From the NCBI GenBank assembly GCA_013813605.1, contig JACCRL010000313.1, positions 1-6,605 of the forward strand: DNA of 6,605 nucleotides. Reading direction: 5' to 3'. Made by a program: the position numbers and the translations under genes. Positions 1 through 6,161 of this stretch are shown in pieces. Source of the stretch: Gemmatimonadaceae bacterium (GTDB lineage: Bacteria; Gemmatimonadota; Gemmatimonadetes; Gemmatimonadales; Gemmatimonadaceae). The notes under the pieces are model-generated. The model saw only the letters and a list, made by a program, of their open reading frames with translations. It was not told the DNA's origin and ran no database searches. Position 1 is the stretch's first letter. The number at the start of each line of letters is the position of its first letter.

Positions 1-572
1 CCGTAATACCGGCCGGAAACAGTTGCGATCCTTGCCGGCCCGCCGCGCATGTGGTCGAGCAGGTCCTGCATGTAGCCGAGCGAAGATGTCGGAAGCGTGT
101 CGCGCCCGTCGAGAAAGGCGTGAATGGCGACGCGCTCGACGCGCTCCCGCCGTGCGAGATCGAGCAGGGCGAAAAGGTGCGAGTCGATGGCGTGCACGCC
201 GCCCGACCCGATAAGTCCGACGAGGTGAAGAGTTCGGCCGGTGCCGGAAACGGCGCGGCAGGCGCCGACGAGAGCGGGGTTCGTGAAGAAGCTGCCGTCG
301 GTGATCGCGCTGGAAATGCGCACCAGGTCCTGCATCACGACGCGTCCCGCGCCGAGATTGAGGTGACCGACTTCGCTGTTGCCCATCTGGCCGTGGGGCA
401 GTCCGACGCGTAGTCCCGATGCCTCGAGCAACGTACGGGATCCGCGCTTCCAGAGCGCGTCCCAGGTGGGAGTCCTCGCGAGCGCGATCGCGTTGCCCTC
501 GGTTTTGGGACTAAAGCCCCAGCCATCGAGGACGATCAGCGCGACTGGCCGCGCGCGCCGTGCAATAGCCAT
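1..572 (-). CDS. gpmI: 2,3-bisphosphoglycerate-independent phosphoglycerate mutase, N-terminal part (cut by window edge)
   Basis: Interconverts 3-phosphoglycerate and 2-phosphoglycerate in cytoplasmic glycolysis and gluconeogenesis, using two Mn ions and a phosphoserine intermediate. Reading the minus strand from ATG at 572-570 gives 190 residues before the window ends; the family is about 510 residues, so roughly the first third is present. Visible motifs are VALIVLDGWG (metal-binding D16), GQMGNSEVGHLNLGAGRVV with the catalytic serine S66, GGVH (H127), the substrate-binding FLDGRDT (D157, R158) and ATVSGRYY (R188) at the edge. All expected active-site residues in this part are intact. The start is the only ATG/GTG/TTG between the in-frame stop at 603-605 and the conserved core, and the short N-terminus before VALIVLDGWG is normal for the family. 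Only a weak AGAG-like ribosome site precedes it. It is transcribed away from the wall genes across a 46-bp gap. Identification is very secure. Confidence 0.97.
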   Translation of the reverse strand, partial: MAIARRARPVALIVLDGWGFSPKTEGNAIALARTPTWDALWKRGSRTLLEASGLRVGLPHGQMGNSEVGHLNLGAGRVVMQDLVRISSAITDGSFFTNPALVGACRAVSGTGRTLHLVGLIGSGGVHAIDSHLFALLDLARRERVERVAIHAFLDGRDTLPTSSLGYMQDLLDHMRGGPARIATVSGRYY

Positions 573-618
573 TATATCTCTAATGTAATTCCACCTCGAC
601 CATCAGGGCGCGGCATAC
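573..618. promoter_or_regulatory. Short divergent intergenic region between gpmI and the wall-gene cluster
   Basis: These 46 bases separate the gpmI start codon from the first plus-strand gene, so promoters for both directions must lie here or extend into the neighbouring coding sequence. The gpmI-proximal part is clearly AT-richer than its surroundings (about 573-590), which fits a promoter, but I cannot identify a convincing -35/-10 pair in either direction. A TATAAT string on the minus strand (576-571) overlaps the gpmI start codon, too far downstream to serve that start. The promoter role is inferred from gene arrangement. Confidence 0.4.
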
Positions 619-1296
619 ATGGACAAAAAGAAATCGAGCGACCCGATTGCGGGTGAAGTTGAAACGCGCCGCAGCCCCGATCGCGCCGGCGAAGGTGACC
701 GGCGCCGCGGGAAGTTTCGGGACTTCCGGCGTGCGTATCCGGGCTTCGTGTTCACGCTCGGTCTCGCCCTCGCCGCCATACTCGCCGTCGATGCATGGCT
801 CGTGTTCAAGAGGGTCCGTTACAACAGCGAGCTCAGCGATCTTCGCTCGAGCATGACATCGGCGGAGCGGCAGCGCAGCGACCTCATCGTGGAGGAGGAG
901 GAGAACAAGCTTCAGATCGCGATCGAGCTCGCCAAGCGCCAGGCGAAGTTCGACAAGAAGCTTCACCTCAACGTCGCGGTGGACAGCGCGCGGATGTACC
1001 TGACGCGTGATGGCGCGCTTTTGCGCGAGATGCCTGTTCAGTTCGGACCCGAACGTCCGGCAGAGGAAAACTCGTCCGCGCCGCCAGTCGCGATCCCGCG
1101 CGGCGAGCGGACTGTTGCCGACATCGGGGAGGGACGAATCACCCTCGATGGGGGCACGGTGATCCTCGCCTCGGACGCGGGCAAGAGCGCCAACGACTCC
1201 ACGCCGATCCCGCCAGGCGCGCTCCGCATTGCGCGCGAGGATATGGAGGCCATCAAGCCGAACCTTTCTGCCGGTATGAAGGTATACTTCTATTGA
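619..1296 (+). CDS. Membrane-anchored coiled-coil protein with a degenerate L,D-transpeptidase-like domain (probable pseudoenzyme)
   Basis: A 225-residue protein. Residues 1-40 are charged and polar (cytoplasmic). Residues about 42-63 form one hydrophobic membrane helix. Residues about 66-112 are rich in Glu, Lys, Arg and Gln and look like a coiled coil, followed by a small domain at 115-225. This domain resembles the YkuD domain of the next gene. Residues 115-143 align without gaps to the first strands of that protein, PRG at 160-162 matches its TPRG turn, and the last 28 residues align without gaps, both ending in VY-aromatic-Y. The catalytic SHGC is replaced by PPGA (198-201), so Cys is Ala. 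The HGT region reads ILAS, so His is Leu (about residue 183). About 90 residues between PRG and that region are missing. I infer a tandem duplicate that lost transpeptidase activity and kept anchor, coiled coil and fold. ATG 619 has a weak AGGG upstream at 605-608. The frame is intact, so it is not an obvious pseudogene. The paralogy is my reading by eye. Confidence 0.8.
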   Translation: MDKKKSSDPIAGEVETRRSPDRAGEGDRRRGKFRDFRRAYPGFVFTLGLALAAILAVDAWLVFKRVRYNSELSDLRSSMTSAERQRSDLIVEEEENKLQIAIELAKRQAKFDKKLHLNVAVDSARMYLTRDGALLREMPVQFGPERPAEENSSAPPVAIPRGERTVADIGEGRITLDGGTVILASDAGKSANDSTPIPPGALRIAREDMEAIKPNLSAGMKVYFY

Positions 1297-1328
1297 GCCG
1301 GATGTTTACCGCGCCGTCACCGCTTCCG

Positions 1329-1334
1329 AAGAGG
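1329..1334 (+). promoter_or_regulatory. Ribosome binding site favouring the GTG start at 1342
   Basis: AAGAGG lies 7 nt before GTG 1342 and 13 nt before the in-frame ATG 1348. The spacing favours GTG. The two choices differ by only two residues, so the product is hardly affected. Confidence 0.5.
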
Positions 1335-1341
1335 TAAGACA

Positions 1342-2199
1342 GTGGTAATGAACAGAATTCTGTCGTATGGCGGGCGTATGGTCTGGACCCTCGTCGCAGG
1401 GTTCGCAATCGCCGCCGTTCTGAGCGTGCTGCTGCTGACGAAGACCGCGGAGCTGCGCTACCAGCGCGATGTCAATCGCATGGTCTACAACGACAACCTC
1501 GGCGTCCTGAACGAGGTCAAGGCGAAGCTCGGCATGACGGGCGACAGCCTGAACAACCTGAAGTCCGAGTCCGTTGGCGCCGCTGCCGACCAGCCGTATC
1601 TCGTCGTCAGCATCGCTGACCACAAGGTGTGGTTCAAAAAGGGAAGCCAGGTGTTGTTCGAGGCCGGCGTGGCCACCGGAAGCGGCAAGGAGCTCGTGGG
1701 AGGCCCTGGAGACAAGAATTACCGTTTCGAGACTCCGCGCGGCCGCCTCAAGGTCCAGGCAAAGGAGCTGGATCCGGCATGGGTTCCCCCGGATTGGCAT
1801 TTCATCGAGCAGGCGAGAAAGCGCGGCCTTGGGCTGGTGCACCTCCAGAGGGGAAGCTCCATTCCAGTGGGAGACGGAGTGATCACGGTTTCGGGTGCCG
1901 AGGTGGTGAAGCGATCCAGCAACGGCACGACGGTGGCGCTTGGCGGGGGGGAAGAGGGGCGGGAGATCGTTGCCGGCGGAAACATTGTGATTCCGCCTTT
2001 CGGGACAAGCGCACGGCGGTACCTGAAGGTACTTGGCACCCGCCGGCTTGTTCTGGGTGATGGGTACGCCATTCACGGCACCAACAATCCGTCATCGATC
2101 GGCCAATCCGTGAGCCACGGCTGCGTGCGCATGCGCAACGAGGAGATCGAGCGCCTGTACGAGATGGTGCCCGTGGGAACCCCGGTTTACATCTATTAG
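1342..2199 (+). CDS. Membrane-anchored L,D-transpeptidase (YkuD domain)
   Basis: L,D-transpeptidases use a catalytic cysteine to form 3-3 cross-links in peptidoglycan or to attach proteins to it, acting outside the inner membrane. This 285-residue protein starts with a short basic segment, then a membrane helix at about 14-33 and a polar, probably helical linker at about 35-80. The YkuD domain runs from about 85 to the C-terminus. Key motifs are the TPRG turn (131-134), H245 in [10 protein letters not shown], and SHGCVRM with catalytic C261 (codon 2122-2124). These match the family signature HGT...SHGC-[IV]-R-[ML]. About 85 residues, including a Gly/Glu-rich loop near 200-213, lie between the VPPDW segment (148-152) and the HGT motif. 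There is no cleavable signal peptide or lipobox; it looks like a single-pass protein with a periplasmic domain. It lies 45 nt after the degenerate paralogue and probably shares its transcript. Specificity (cross-linking or protein attachment) cannot be read from the sequence. Confidence 0.93.
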   Translation: MVMNRILSYGGRMVWTLVAGFAIAAVLSVLLLTKTAELRYQRDVNRMVYNDNLGVLNEVKAKLGMTGDSLNNLKSESVGAAADQPYLVVSIADHKVWFKKGSQVLFEAGVATGSGKELVGGPGDKNYRFETPRGRLKVQAKELDPAWVPPDWHFIEQARKRGLGLVHLQRGSSIPVGDGVITVSGAEVVKRSSNGTTVALGGGEEGREIVAGGNIVIPPFGTSARRYLKVLGTRRLVLGDGYAIHGTNNPSSIGQSVSHGCVRMRNEEIERLYEMVPVGTPVYIY

Positions 2200-2440
2200 C
2201 CCTGAAGAACGGCGCCACACTACCCCGCATGGCGAGGAGCTCGAGCTACCTGACGAACTCCCGGTACGGCGGCGGCACACCGGCAAGATCTTTACGGCGG
2301 TCGCATTCGCCGCCGCCGCCGTCGGTGCATATCAGTTCACGCACGCCGGCGATCGTGCGCAACGGCCTTTTGGATATCTCGCCCGCACCGTCGTTCCAAC
2401 CGCAGTTCCCTCTGCCGTAGCCCTCGGACAGAGCGGTGGC
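2195..2440 (+). other. Open upstream extension of the M15 peptidase frame encoding a membrane segment, without an ordinary start codon
   Basis: The frame of the next gene stays open upstream of GTG 2441, through the whole gap after the transpeptidase gene and into its end. Read in that frame, about 2231-2281 gives an acidic stretch (GEELELPDELPV) followed by basic RRRHTGK. Then comes a hydrophobic segment, IFTAVAFAAAAVGAYQF (2288-2338), a plausible membrane anchor with positive residues on the inside. The translation then runs smoothly into the peptidase. No in-frame ATG, GTG or TTG exists between 2195 and 2440. The only weak option near the transpeptidase stop is ATT at 2195, which overlaps it as ATTAG and lacks a well-spaced ribosome site. 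ATG 2229 is in another frame and its product has no sensible features. Possible explanations are a rare start codon, a single-base sequence error or mutation, or a true start at 2441. No other gene is seen here. Confidence 0.5.
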
Positions 2441-3265
2441 GTGAAGCTAACCTTCGCCATGCCGTCGCAGGAAATCTCCTATCCGCTCGACGTGCAGGGC
2501 GATCCAACATCTCTTCAGTACGCGTGGGTTCGGAACGGCGACACCGTGCTGGCGACACCGCCGCGGCCGCTGGCAGGCGCGCGCATGCTCGCTCCCGATA
2601 CGGCGGGATTTTTCCGGCTCGCGCTGCTCAAGGGCAACGGGCAACGGGACGTAGAAGGTCTTACGCTCGCCGTGCTCGTTCCGTTCGATGAGAAGGAGGG
2701 CAGCATGCTGCGCGGGTATCACATCGGCACTTATCTATCGGAGAGGGTGCGGCGCCCGACAAGGGTACCGCCTCCGGAAGGATTTCTCGAGATCACCGAG
2801 CGCGATCTGGCGCTCCCGATCACGACGCACCTGAGCGTCAGGGATTTCCTCAATCAGGATGGGCAGAAGGTCTGGCCAAGGTACGCCGCGGTGAGCCCGA
2901 AGCTTCTCGACAAGCTCGAGCTGGTGATCGCCGAGGTTACACGGTGGCATGGACAGGGCTCCCGGCCAAACCTGCAGCTCGACGTTACATCAGGCTTCCG
3001 CGCGCCGGAGCATAACCGCCGCGTGCGACGGGCGGCGCGGGACAGCCAGCACCAGTACGGCGATGCGGCAGACATCCAGATCGATGCCAACGGCGACGGA
3101 AAACTCACCGCCGCCGACAGCCGTATGGTAGGTTTGGCGGTGGAGATCGTCGAGTTGAAGCATCCCGACCTCGTCGGCGGGCTCGGCATCTACACACGCG
3201 GTCACGGACGGAAGACCTGGGTGCATATTGATACTCGCGGCCGGCGTGCACGCTGGCGCGGTTGA
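2441..3265 (+). CDS. M15-family zinc peptidase (D-Ala-D-Ala carboxypeptidase-like)
   Basis: Likely cleaves peptide bonds in peptidoglycan stem peptides. From GTG 2441 the protein has 274 residues. Residues 1-130 form an N-terminal region that includes GYHIGTYL (92-99), a motif I associate with proteins of this type. The catalytic M15 domain spans about 150-274. It shows SGFRAPEHN (184-192), then SQHQYGDAADIQ with zinc ligands H204 and D211 in the H-x6-D spacing of the family. Near the end, TWVHIDTRG supplies the third ligand H262. A DANGDGKLTAAD loop (215-226) fits an EF-hand or dockerin-type calcium site just after the second ligand. The 5' end is uncertain: the frame is open far upstream and encodes a membrane anchor, but no standard start codon lies there, and GTG 2441 has only a weak ribosome site. 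Without the anchor the product would have no visible export signal, which is odd for a wall peptidase. Family is secure; start and exact substrate are not. Confidence 0.85.
   Translation: MKLTFAMPSQEISYPLDVQGDPTSLQYAWVRNGDTVLATPPRPLAGARMLAPDTAGFFRLALLKGNGQRDVEGLTLAVLVPFDEKEGSMLRGYHIGTYLSERVRRPTRVPPPEGFLEITERDLALPITTHLSVRDFLNQDGQKVWPRYAAVSPKLLDKLELVIAEVTRWHGQGSRPNLQLDVTSGFRAPEHNRRVRRAARDSQHQYGDAADIQIDANGDGKLTAADSRMVGLAVEIVELKHPDLVGGLGIYTRGHGRKTWVHIDTRGRRARWRG
3083..3118 (+). other. EF-hand/dockerin-like calcium loop coded inside the M15 domain
   Basis: Codons 215-226 of the peptidase read DANGDGKLTAAD. Asp, Asn, Asp, Thr and Asp occupy loop positions 1, 3, 5, 9 and 12, with Gly at 6 and Leu at 8, as in calcium-binding loops. 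It lies four residues after zinc ligand D211. Calcium binding is inferred from the pattern only. Confidence 0.6.
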
Positions 3266-3266
3266 G

Positions 3267-3272
3267 AGGAGG
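3267..3272 (+). promoter_or_regulatory. Strong Shine-Dalgarno sequence that fixes the start at ATG 3282
   Basis: A perfect AGGAGG sits 9 nt before ATG 3282 and begins right after the M15 stop codon at 3263-3265, within a purine-rich run to 3280. It rules out the longer reading from TTG 3228, which would overlap the M15 gene and has no comparable site. Confidence 0.85.
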
Positions 3273-3281
3273 GAGAGGAAT

Positions 3282-3698
3282 ATGAACGACATCCTGCGGG
3301 AAAGACTGATTCGCAAGCTCGACACGCTCTCAGAGGAGCGGGTCTACCAGATACTCGACTACATCGACTTTCTGGAGTCGAAGTACGCACCGCGCGCGAC
3401 GGCGGCGGCGAACCCGCTGAAGAGGTTCGCAGAGGGGGTCGAGGACACGCTGCGGGCGGGCCGGATGTCGGCGGGCGTGATCGGCGGAACGATGAGCGTG
3501 ATGAACAAGGCGGTTGGGGTGCTGACCGACGTCGCGAACGCTGGCAAGTCAGTTGCAACGGAGATCGTCGAAGTCGCCTCGGCGGTAACCACCCCGAGGC
3601 CGTCGACGGCCCCCCCGGGCAACGCGCCCGCTCAGCCGGCGACACCTTCAACGGCAGGTCCCATCCCCACCCAACCACCGGGAGAGCAGCGTAAGTGA
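3282..3698 (+). CDS. Small protein with DUF2281-like N-terminus and Pro/Ala-rich tail, function unknown
   Basis: A 138-residue protein in three parts. Residues 1-35 are an amphipathic helical segment (KLDTLSEERVYQILDYIDFL) that resembles the short 'LPEE..QEVLDFIEFL' module of DUF2281 and some antitoxin-like proteins. Residues about 45-103 form a helical, Ala/Val/Gly-rich stretch (FAEGVEDTLRAG, GGTMSVMNKAVGVLTDVANAG) that could lie on or in a membrane, though it is not a typical transmembrane helix. Residues 104-138 are a low-complexity tail of Pro, Ala and Thr, probably disordered. There is no signal peptide and no DNA-binding motif I recognise. No toxin partner is recognisable next to it, so an antitoxin role is not supported. 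It starts 16 nt after the M15 gene with a strong ribosome site, and its stop overlaps the next start (GTGA). It is therefore very likely co-translated with the DUF1232 gene, which is the best hint to its role. Confidence 0.75.
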   Translation: MNDILRERLIRKLDTLSEERVYQILDYIDFLESKYAPRATAAANPLKRFAEGVEDTLRAGRMSAGVIGGTMSVMNKAVGVLTDVANAGKSVATEIVEVASAVTTPRPSTAPPGNAPAQPATPSTAGPIPTQPPGEQRK

Positions 3699-4177
3699 GC
3701 ACTCAATCTGAACGCGCAGCGTCCACATCGCGCGCCCGCCGCCGGCCAGCCACCCCGAAGTCTCGGCCGGCTCCTGAGGCTTCCGCCGCCCCCCGAACGG
3801 GCGCCAAGCGAACGCTGATGTCCACGATGAAGGAGCTGCCGAACTTCCTGCGGCTGCTGGGCGGCCTTCTCACCGACAAGCGGATCTCGTCAACGGACAA
3901 GTTTCTCGTCGGCGGGGCGATTGCGTATATCCTGCTGCCGCTCGATTTCGTTCCCGACTTCATTCCCTTCATTGGTGAAGTTGACGACATCTTCGTGCTG
4001 GTGATGGCGCTGCAGCGGCTGATCGCGAACGCAGGGCGGACAGTGCTGCAGGAGCACTGGATGGGAGAGCCGGGTGAGCTGGGCCAGCTCAACCTCGAGC
4101 GCGTACTTGCCGCGGCGGCGTTTTTCCTTCCTCGTCGCATTCGCCGCCGGCTGAGAACGATTGGCAGAGACATTTAG
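3695..4177 (+). CDS. DUF1232 (YkvA-like) membrane protein
   Basis: A 160-residue protein. Residues 1-45 are basic and rich in Ala, Pro, Ser and Arg, probably disordered. The DUF1232 core covers about 66-108 and contains the hallmark AIAYILLPLDFVPDFIPFIG (75-94) followed by EVDDIFVL, a hydrophobic helix with the conserved Asp-x-x-Pro-Asp pattern typical of the family. The C-terminus (147-160) is strongly basic (RRIRRRLR). Family members are small membrane-associated proteins of unknown biochemical role. The GTG start at 3695 overlaps the previous stop at 3696-3698 (GTGA), and GGGAG lies about 10 nt upstream, so translational coupling is likely. An in-frame ATG at 3818 (M42) would drop the disordered N-terminus and start close to the conserved core, so the exact start is less certain than the family. 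Confidence 0.88.
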   Translation: MSTQSERAASTSRARRRPATPKSRPAPEASAAPRTGAKRTLMSTMKELPNFLRLLGGLLTDKRISSTDKFLVGGAIAYILLPLDFVPDFIPFIGEVDDIFVLVMALQRLIANAGRTVLQEHWMGEPGELGQLNLERVLAAAAFFLPRRIRRRLRTIGRDI

Positions 4178-4208
4178 CGTAGCGCACCAATAACCGCGGG
4201 ACAATTTC

Positions 4209-6110
4209 ATGCGTAAGGCAGCATTCCGGCGCAGCATCCTGTCAGCAGCATTTCTGGGTGCGGCGTGCGTGCCGCCCGCATCTCAGCCGCCGGCCGCGGT
4301 GTCCCTCGCGCCGCTCCCGCGCGATTCACACTCCTTTGCCCGTCCGGCCGAGGCTCGCGTCAGCCACGTCGCGCTCGACCTGGCGCCTGACTTCGCCAGC
4401 CGGCGTCTGCAGGGAACCGCTCGCCTCACCATTCAGCGCGCGCCTTCCGCCGACAGCATCGTGCTCGACGTGCGCGATCTCACCATCCGGCGCATTACCG
4501 ACGGGGCGGGCAACGCGCTCGGCTACAACGTCGGCGCGGCGCAGCAGTTCCTTGGCTCGCCGCTGGCGATCGCACTGCCCGCGCGCGGTGATGTGATCGT
4601 CATCGAGTACCAGACATCGCCGGAAGCAGCAGCGGTTCAGTGGCTTTCGCCGGAGCAGACCGCCGGCAAGCGACTCCCGTTCATGTTTACGCAGGGCCAG
4701 GCGATCCTGACGCGGACCTGGGTACCGACTCAGGACAGTCCGGGAATTCGCCAGACCTACGAAGCGGTGGTTCGCGTTCCGGCCGGCATGCGCGCGGTCA
4801 TGAGCGCGAAGCAGGCGGGTGCCGAGAATGAGTCCGACGCAGAGGGACGGCGTGTCTACCGGTACCGGATGGAGAATGCGATCCCGCCGTACCTCATCGC
4901 CCTCGCGGTCGGGGACATCGCGTTCCGGCCGATCGGGACGAGGACGGGCGTGTACGGTGAGCCGTCGGTTGTGGATCGTGCGGCGAGCGAGTTCGTCGAG
5001 GTCGATCAGATGATCGCCGCGGCGGAGAAGCTGTATGGGCCGTACAGATGGGGGCGCTACGACATCCTCGTGCTCCCGCCTTCGTTTCCGTTCGGGGGAA
5101 TGGAGAACCCGACGCTTACGTTCGCGACTCCGACCATTCTCGCCGGCGATCGCTCGCTGGTGAGCCTCGTCGCGCACGAGCTCGCGCATTCGTGGTCGGG
5201 GAATCTCGTCACCAACGCGACGTGGGACGACTTCTGGCTCAATGAAGGCTTCACGACCTACCTCGAGTCCAGGATAATGGAGGAGCTGCGCGGCAGGCCG
5301 TACGCCGATATGCTGCGCGCGCTGGGCAGGCAGGACATGCTGAAGGCGGTCGCTGATGCCGGTGGCGAGGCGGGCGCGGATACACGCCTGCGCCTCGATC
5401 TGCGTGGCCGCGATCCGGACGATGGCCTGACAGACATCGCCTACGAAAAGGGCGCGTCGTTTCTGCAAACCGTCGAGTCGGTCGTCGGGCGGACGAGACT
5501 CGATGGATTTCTGCGCGAGTATTTCGACAGGTTCGCGTTCCAGCCAATAAGCTCGGAGGGAATGATTGCCTACATGCGGCAGAGACTGCTGCGTGGCGAC
5601 GAGTCGGAGCGCATCGGCATCGAGCAATGGGTATTCCAGCCCGGAATTCCCGCCAACATTCCAGCGGCAAACTCCGCTGCCTTCGCAGCGGTGGAGCAGC
5701 AAATCGGCGCGTGGCGAAACGGCGGACCAACGTCGGCGCTCCAGACTTCGGCGTGGTCAACGCACGAGTGGCTCCGCTTCCTGCGCGGGCTACCTGACAC
5801 GATTTCCGCTCGGCGGCTCGCCGAGCTCGATGGCGCCTTCCGTCTCACGGCGCGCGGCAACAGCGAGATTCTGGAAGAGTGGCTGCAGATTGCCATCCGT
5901 AACCGGTACGAGCCCGCGTTCCCGGCGCTCGACCGGTTTCTCACGACGCAGGGAAGGCGAAAGTTCCTCACGCCGCTGTATACCGGCCTGTCGAAGACGG
6001 ACTGGGGCCGGGCAATGGCAATCGACATCTACCGCCGTGCGCGCCCGACATATCACTCCGTTGCGGTCAACACCATCGATCAGGTTCTCAAGTGGAGCGA
6101 GGTCAAGTAG
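4209..6110 (+). CDS. Exported M1 zinc aminopeptidase of the leukotriene A4 hydrolase type
   Basis: Removes N-terminal residues from peptides. The 633-residue length is close to LTA4H-type enzymes (about 610) plus an export signal. Residues 1-19 are a basic, hydrophobic signal with LGAAC ending at C20, an atypical lipobox (Leu at -4, Gly at -3), so either a lipoprotein or signal peptidase I cleavage is possible. Family motifs in order are FTQGQAILTRTWVPTQDSPG, then FGGMENP (295-301; the GxMEN substrate-binding motif with E299), HELAH (323-327) with E346 in WLNEGF as third zinc ligand (HExxH-x18-E), and catalytic Y412 in YEKG. The C-terminal helical domain is complete, with NSEI and TQGRRKF, where R583 and K585 match the Arg/Lys pair that binds the peptide carboxylate in LTA4H. 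The Asp equivalent to LTA4H D375 is kept (D404), while Y378 is Leu (L407), so aminopeptidase activity is expected and leukotriene hydrolysis is not. A GGGA (4198-4201) precedes the ATG. It likely serves nutrient peptide digestion in the envelope. Confidence 0.95.
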   Translation: MRKAAFRRSILSAAFLGAACVPPASQPPAAVSLAPLPRDSHSFARPAEARVSHVALDLAPDFASRRLQGTARLTIQRAPSADSIVLDVRDLTIRRITDGAGNALGYNVGAAQQFLGSPLAIALPARGDVIVIEYQTSPEAAAVQWLSPEQTAGKRLPFMFTQGQAILTRTWVPTQDSPGIRQTYEAVVRVPAGMRAVMSAKQAGAENESDAEGRRVYRYRMENAIPPYLIALAVGDIAFRPIGTRTGVYGEPSVVDRAASEFVEVDQMIAAAEKLYGPYRWGRYDILVLPPSFPFGGMENPTLTFATPTILAGDRSLVSLVAHELAHSWSGNLVTNATWDDFWLNEGFTTYLESRIMEELRGRPYADMLRALGRQDMLKAVADAGGEAGADTRLRLDLRGRDPDDGLTDIAYEKGASFLQTVESVVGRTRLDGFLREYFDRFAFQPISSEGMIAYMRQRLLRGDESERIGIEQWVFQPGIPANIPAANSAAFAAVEQQIGAWRNGGPTSALQTSAWSTHEWLRFLRGLPDTISARRLAELDGAFRLTARGNSEILEEWLQIAIRNRYEPAFPALDRFLTTQGRRKFLTPLYTGLSKTDWGRAMAIDIYRRARPTYHSVAVNTIDQVLKWSEVK

Positions 6111-6161
6111 GCTTCAACTACCACCGGCTGGGCCTGCGCTCTTACAGCTAACTCTCCCAAG

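Noticed and set aside
571..576. Perfect TATAAT on the minus strand as a -10 box for gpmI
   Set aside because: It overlaps the gpmI ATG, so transcription would begin inside the coding sequence. No later start codon is available before the conserved VALIVLDGWG, so it is probably chance in an AT-rich gap.
1306..2076. Minus-strand open frame (256 codons) opposite the L,D-transpeptidase gene
   Set aside because: It is a shadow of a well-supported gene, with no domain or motif and no suitable ribosome site.
2229..2420. Small plus-strand ORF (63 codons, ATG 2229) in the gap before the M15 gene
   Set aside because: Its product is a Ser/Pro/Arg-rich string with no sensible features, while another frame over the same bases encodes a membrane anchor continuous with the M15 protein. 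It is read as a shadow, though ATG 2229 could matter if there is a frame error nearby.
3228..3281. Longer N-terminus for the DUF2281-like protein from TTG 3228
   Set aside because: It would overlap the M15 gene by 38 bases, while a perfect AGGAGG sits 9 nt before ATG 3282, where the conserved-looking helix begins.
3282..3698. Antitoxin of a toxin-antitoxin pair, suggested by the DUF2281-like N-terminus
   Set aside because: The neighbour is a DUF1232 membrane protein, not a PIN, RelE or other toxin fold. The resemblance covers only about 30 residues and the rest of the protein does not fit.
4326..5702. Long minus-strand open frame (458 codons) opposite the M1 peptidase gene
   Set aside because: It lies wholly inside a gene with every catalytic motif intact. 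Its product is Arg/Leu/His-rich with no recognisable domain, as expected for antisense frames in GC-rich DNA.
6111..6161. Possible terminator after the M1 peptidase gene
   Set aside because: Only a 4-base AGGC/GCCT pairing with a long loop is visible and no T-run follows, so it does not qualify as an intrinsic terminator.
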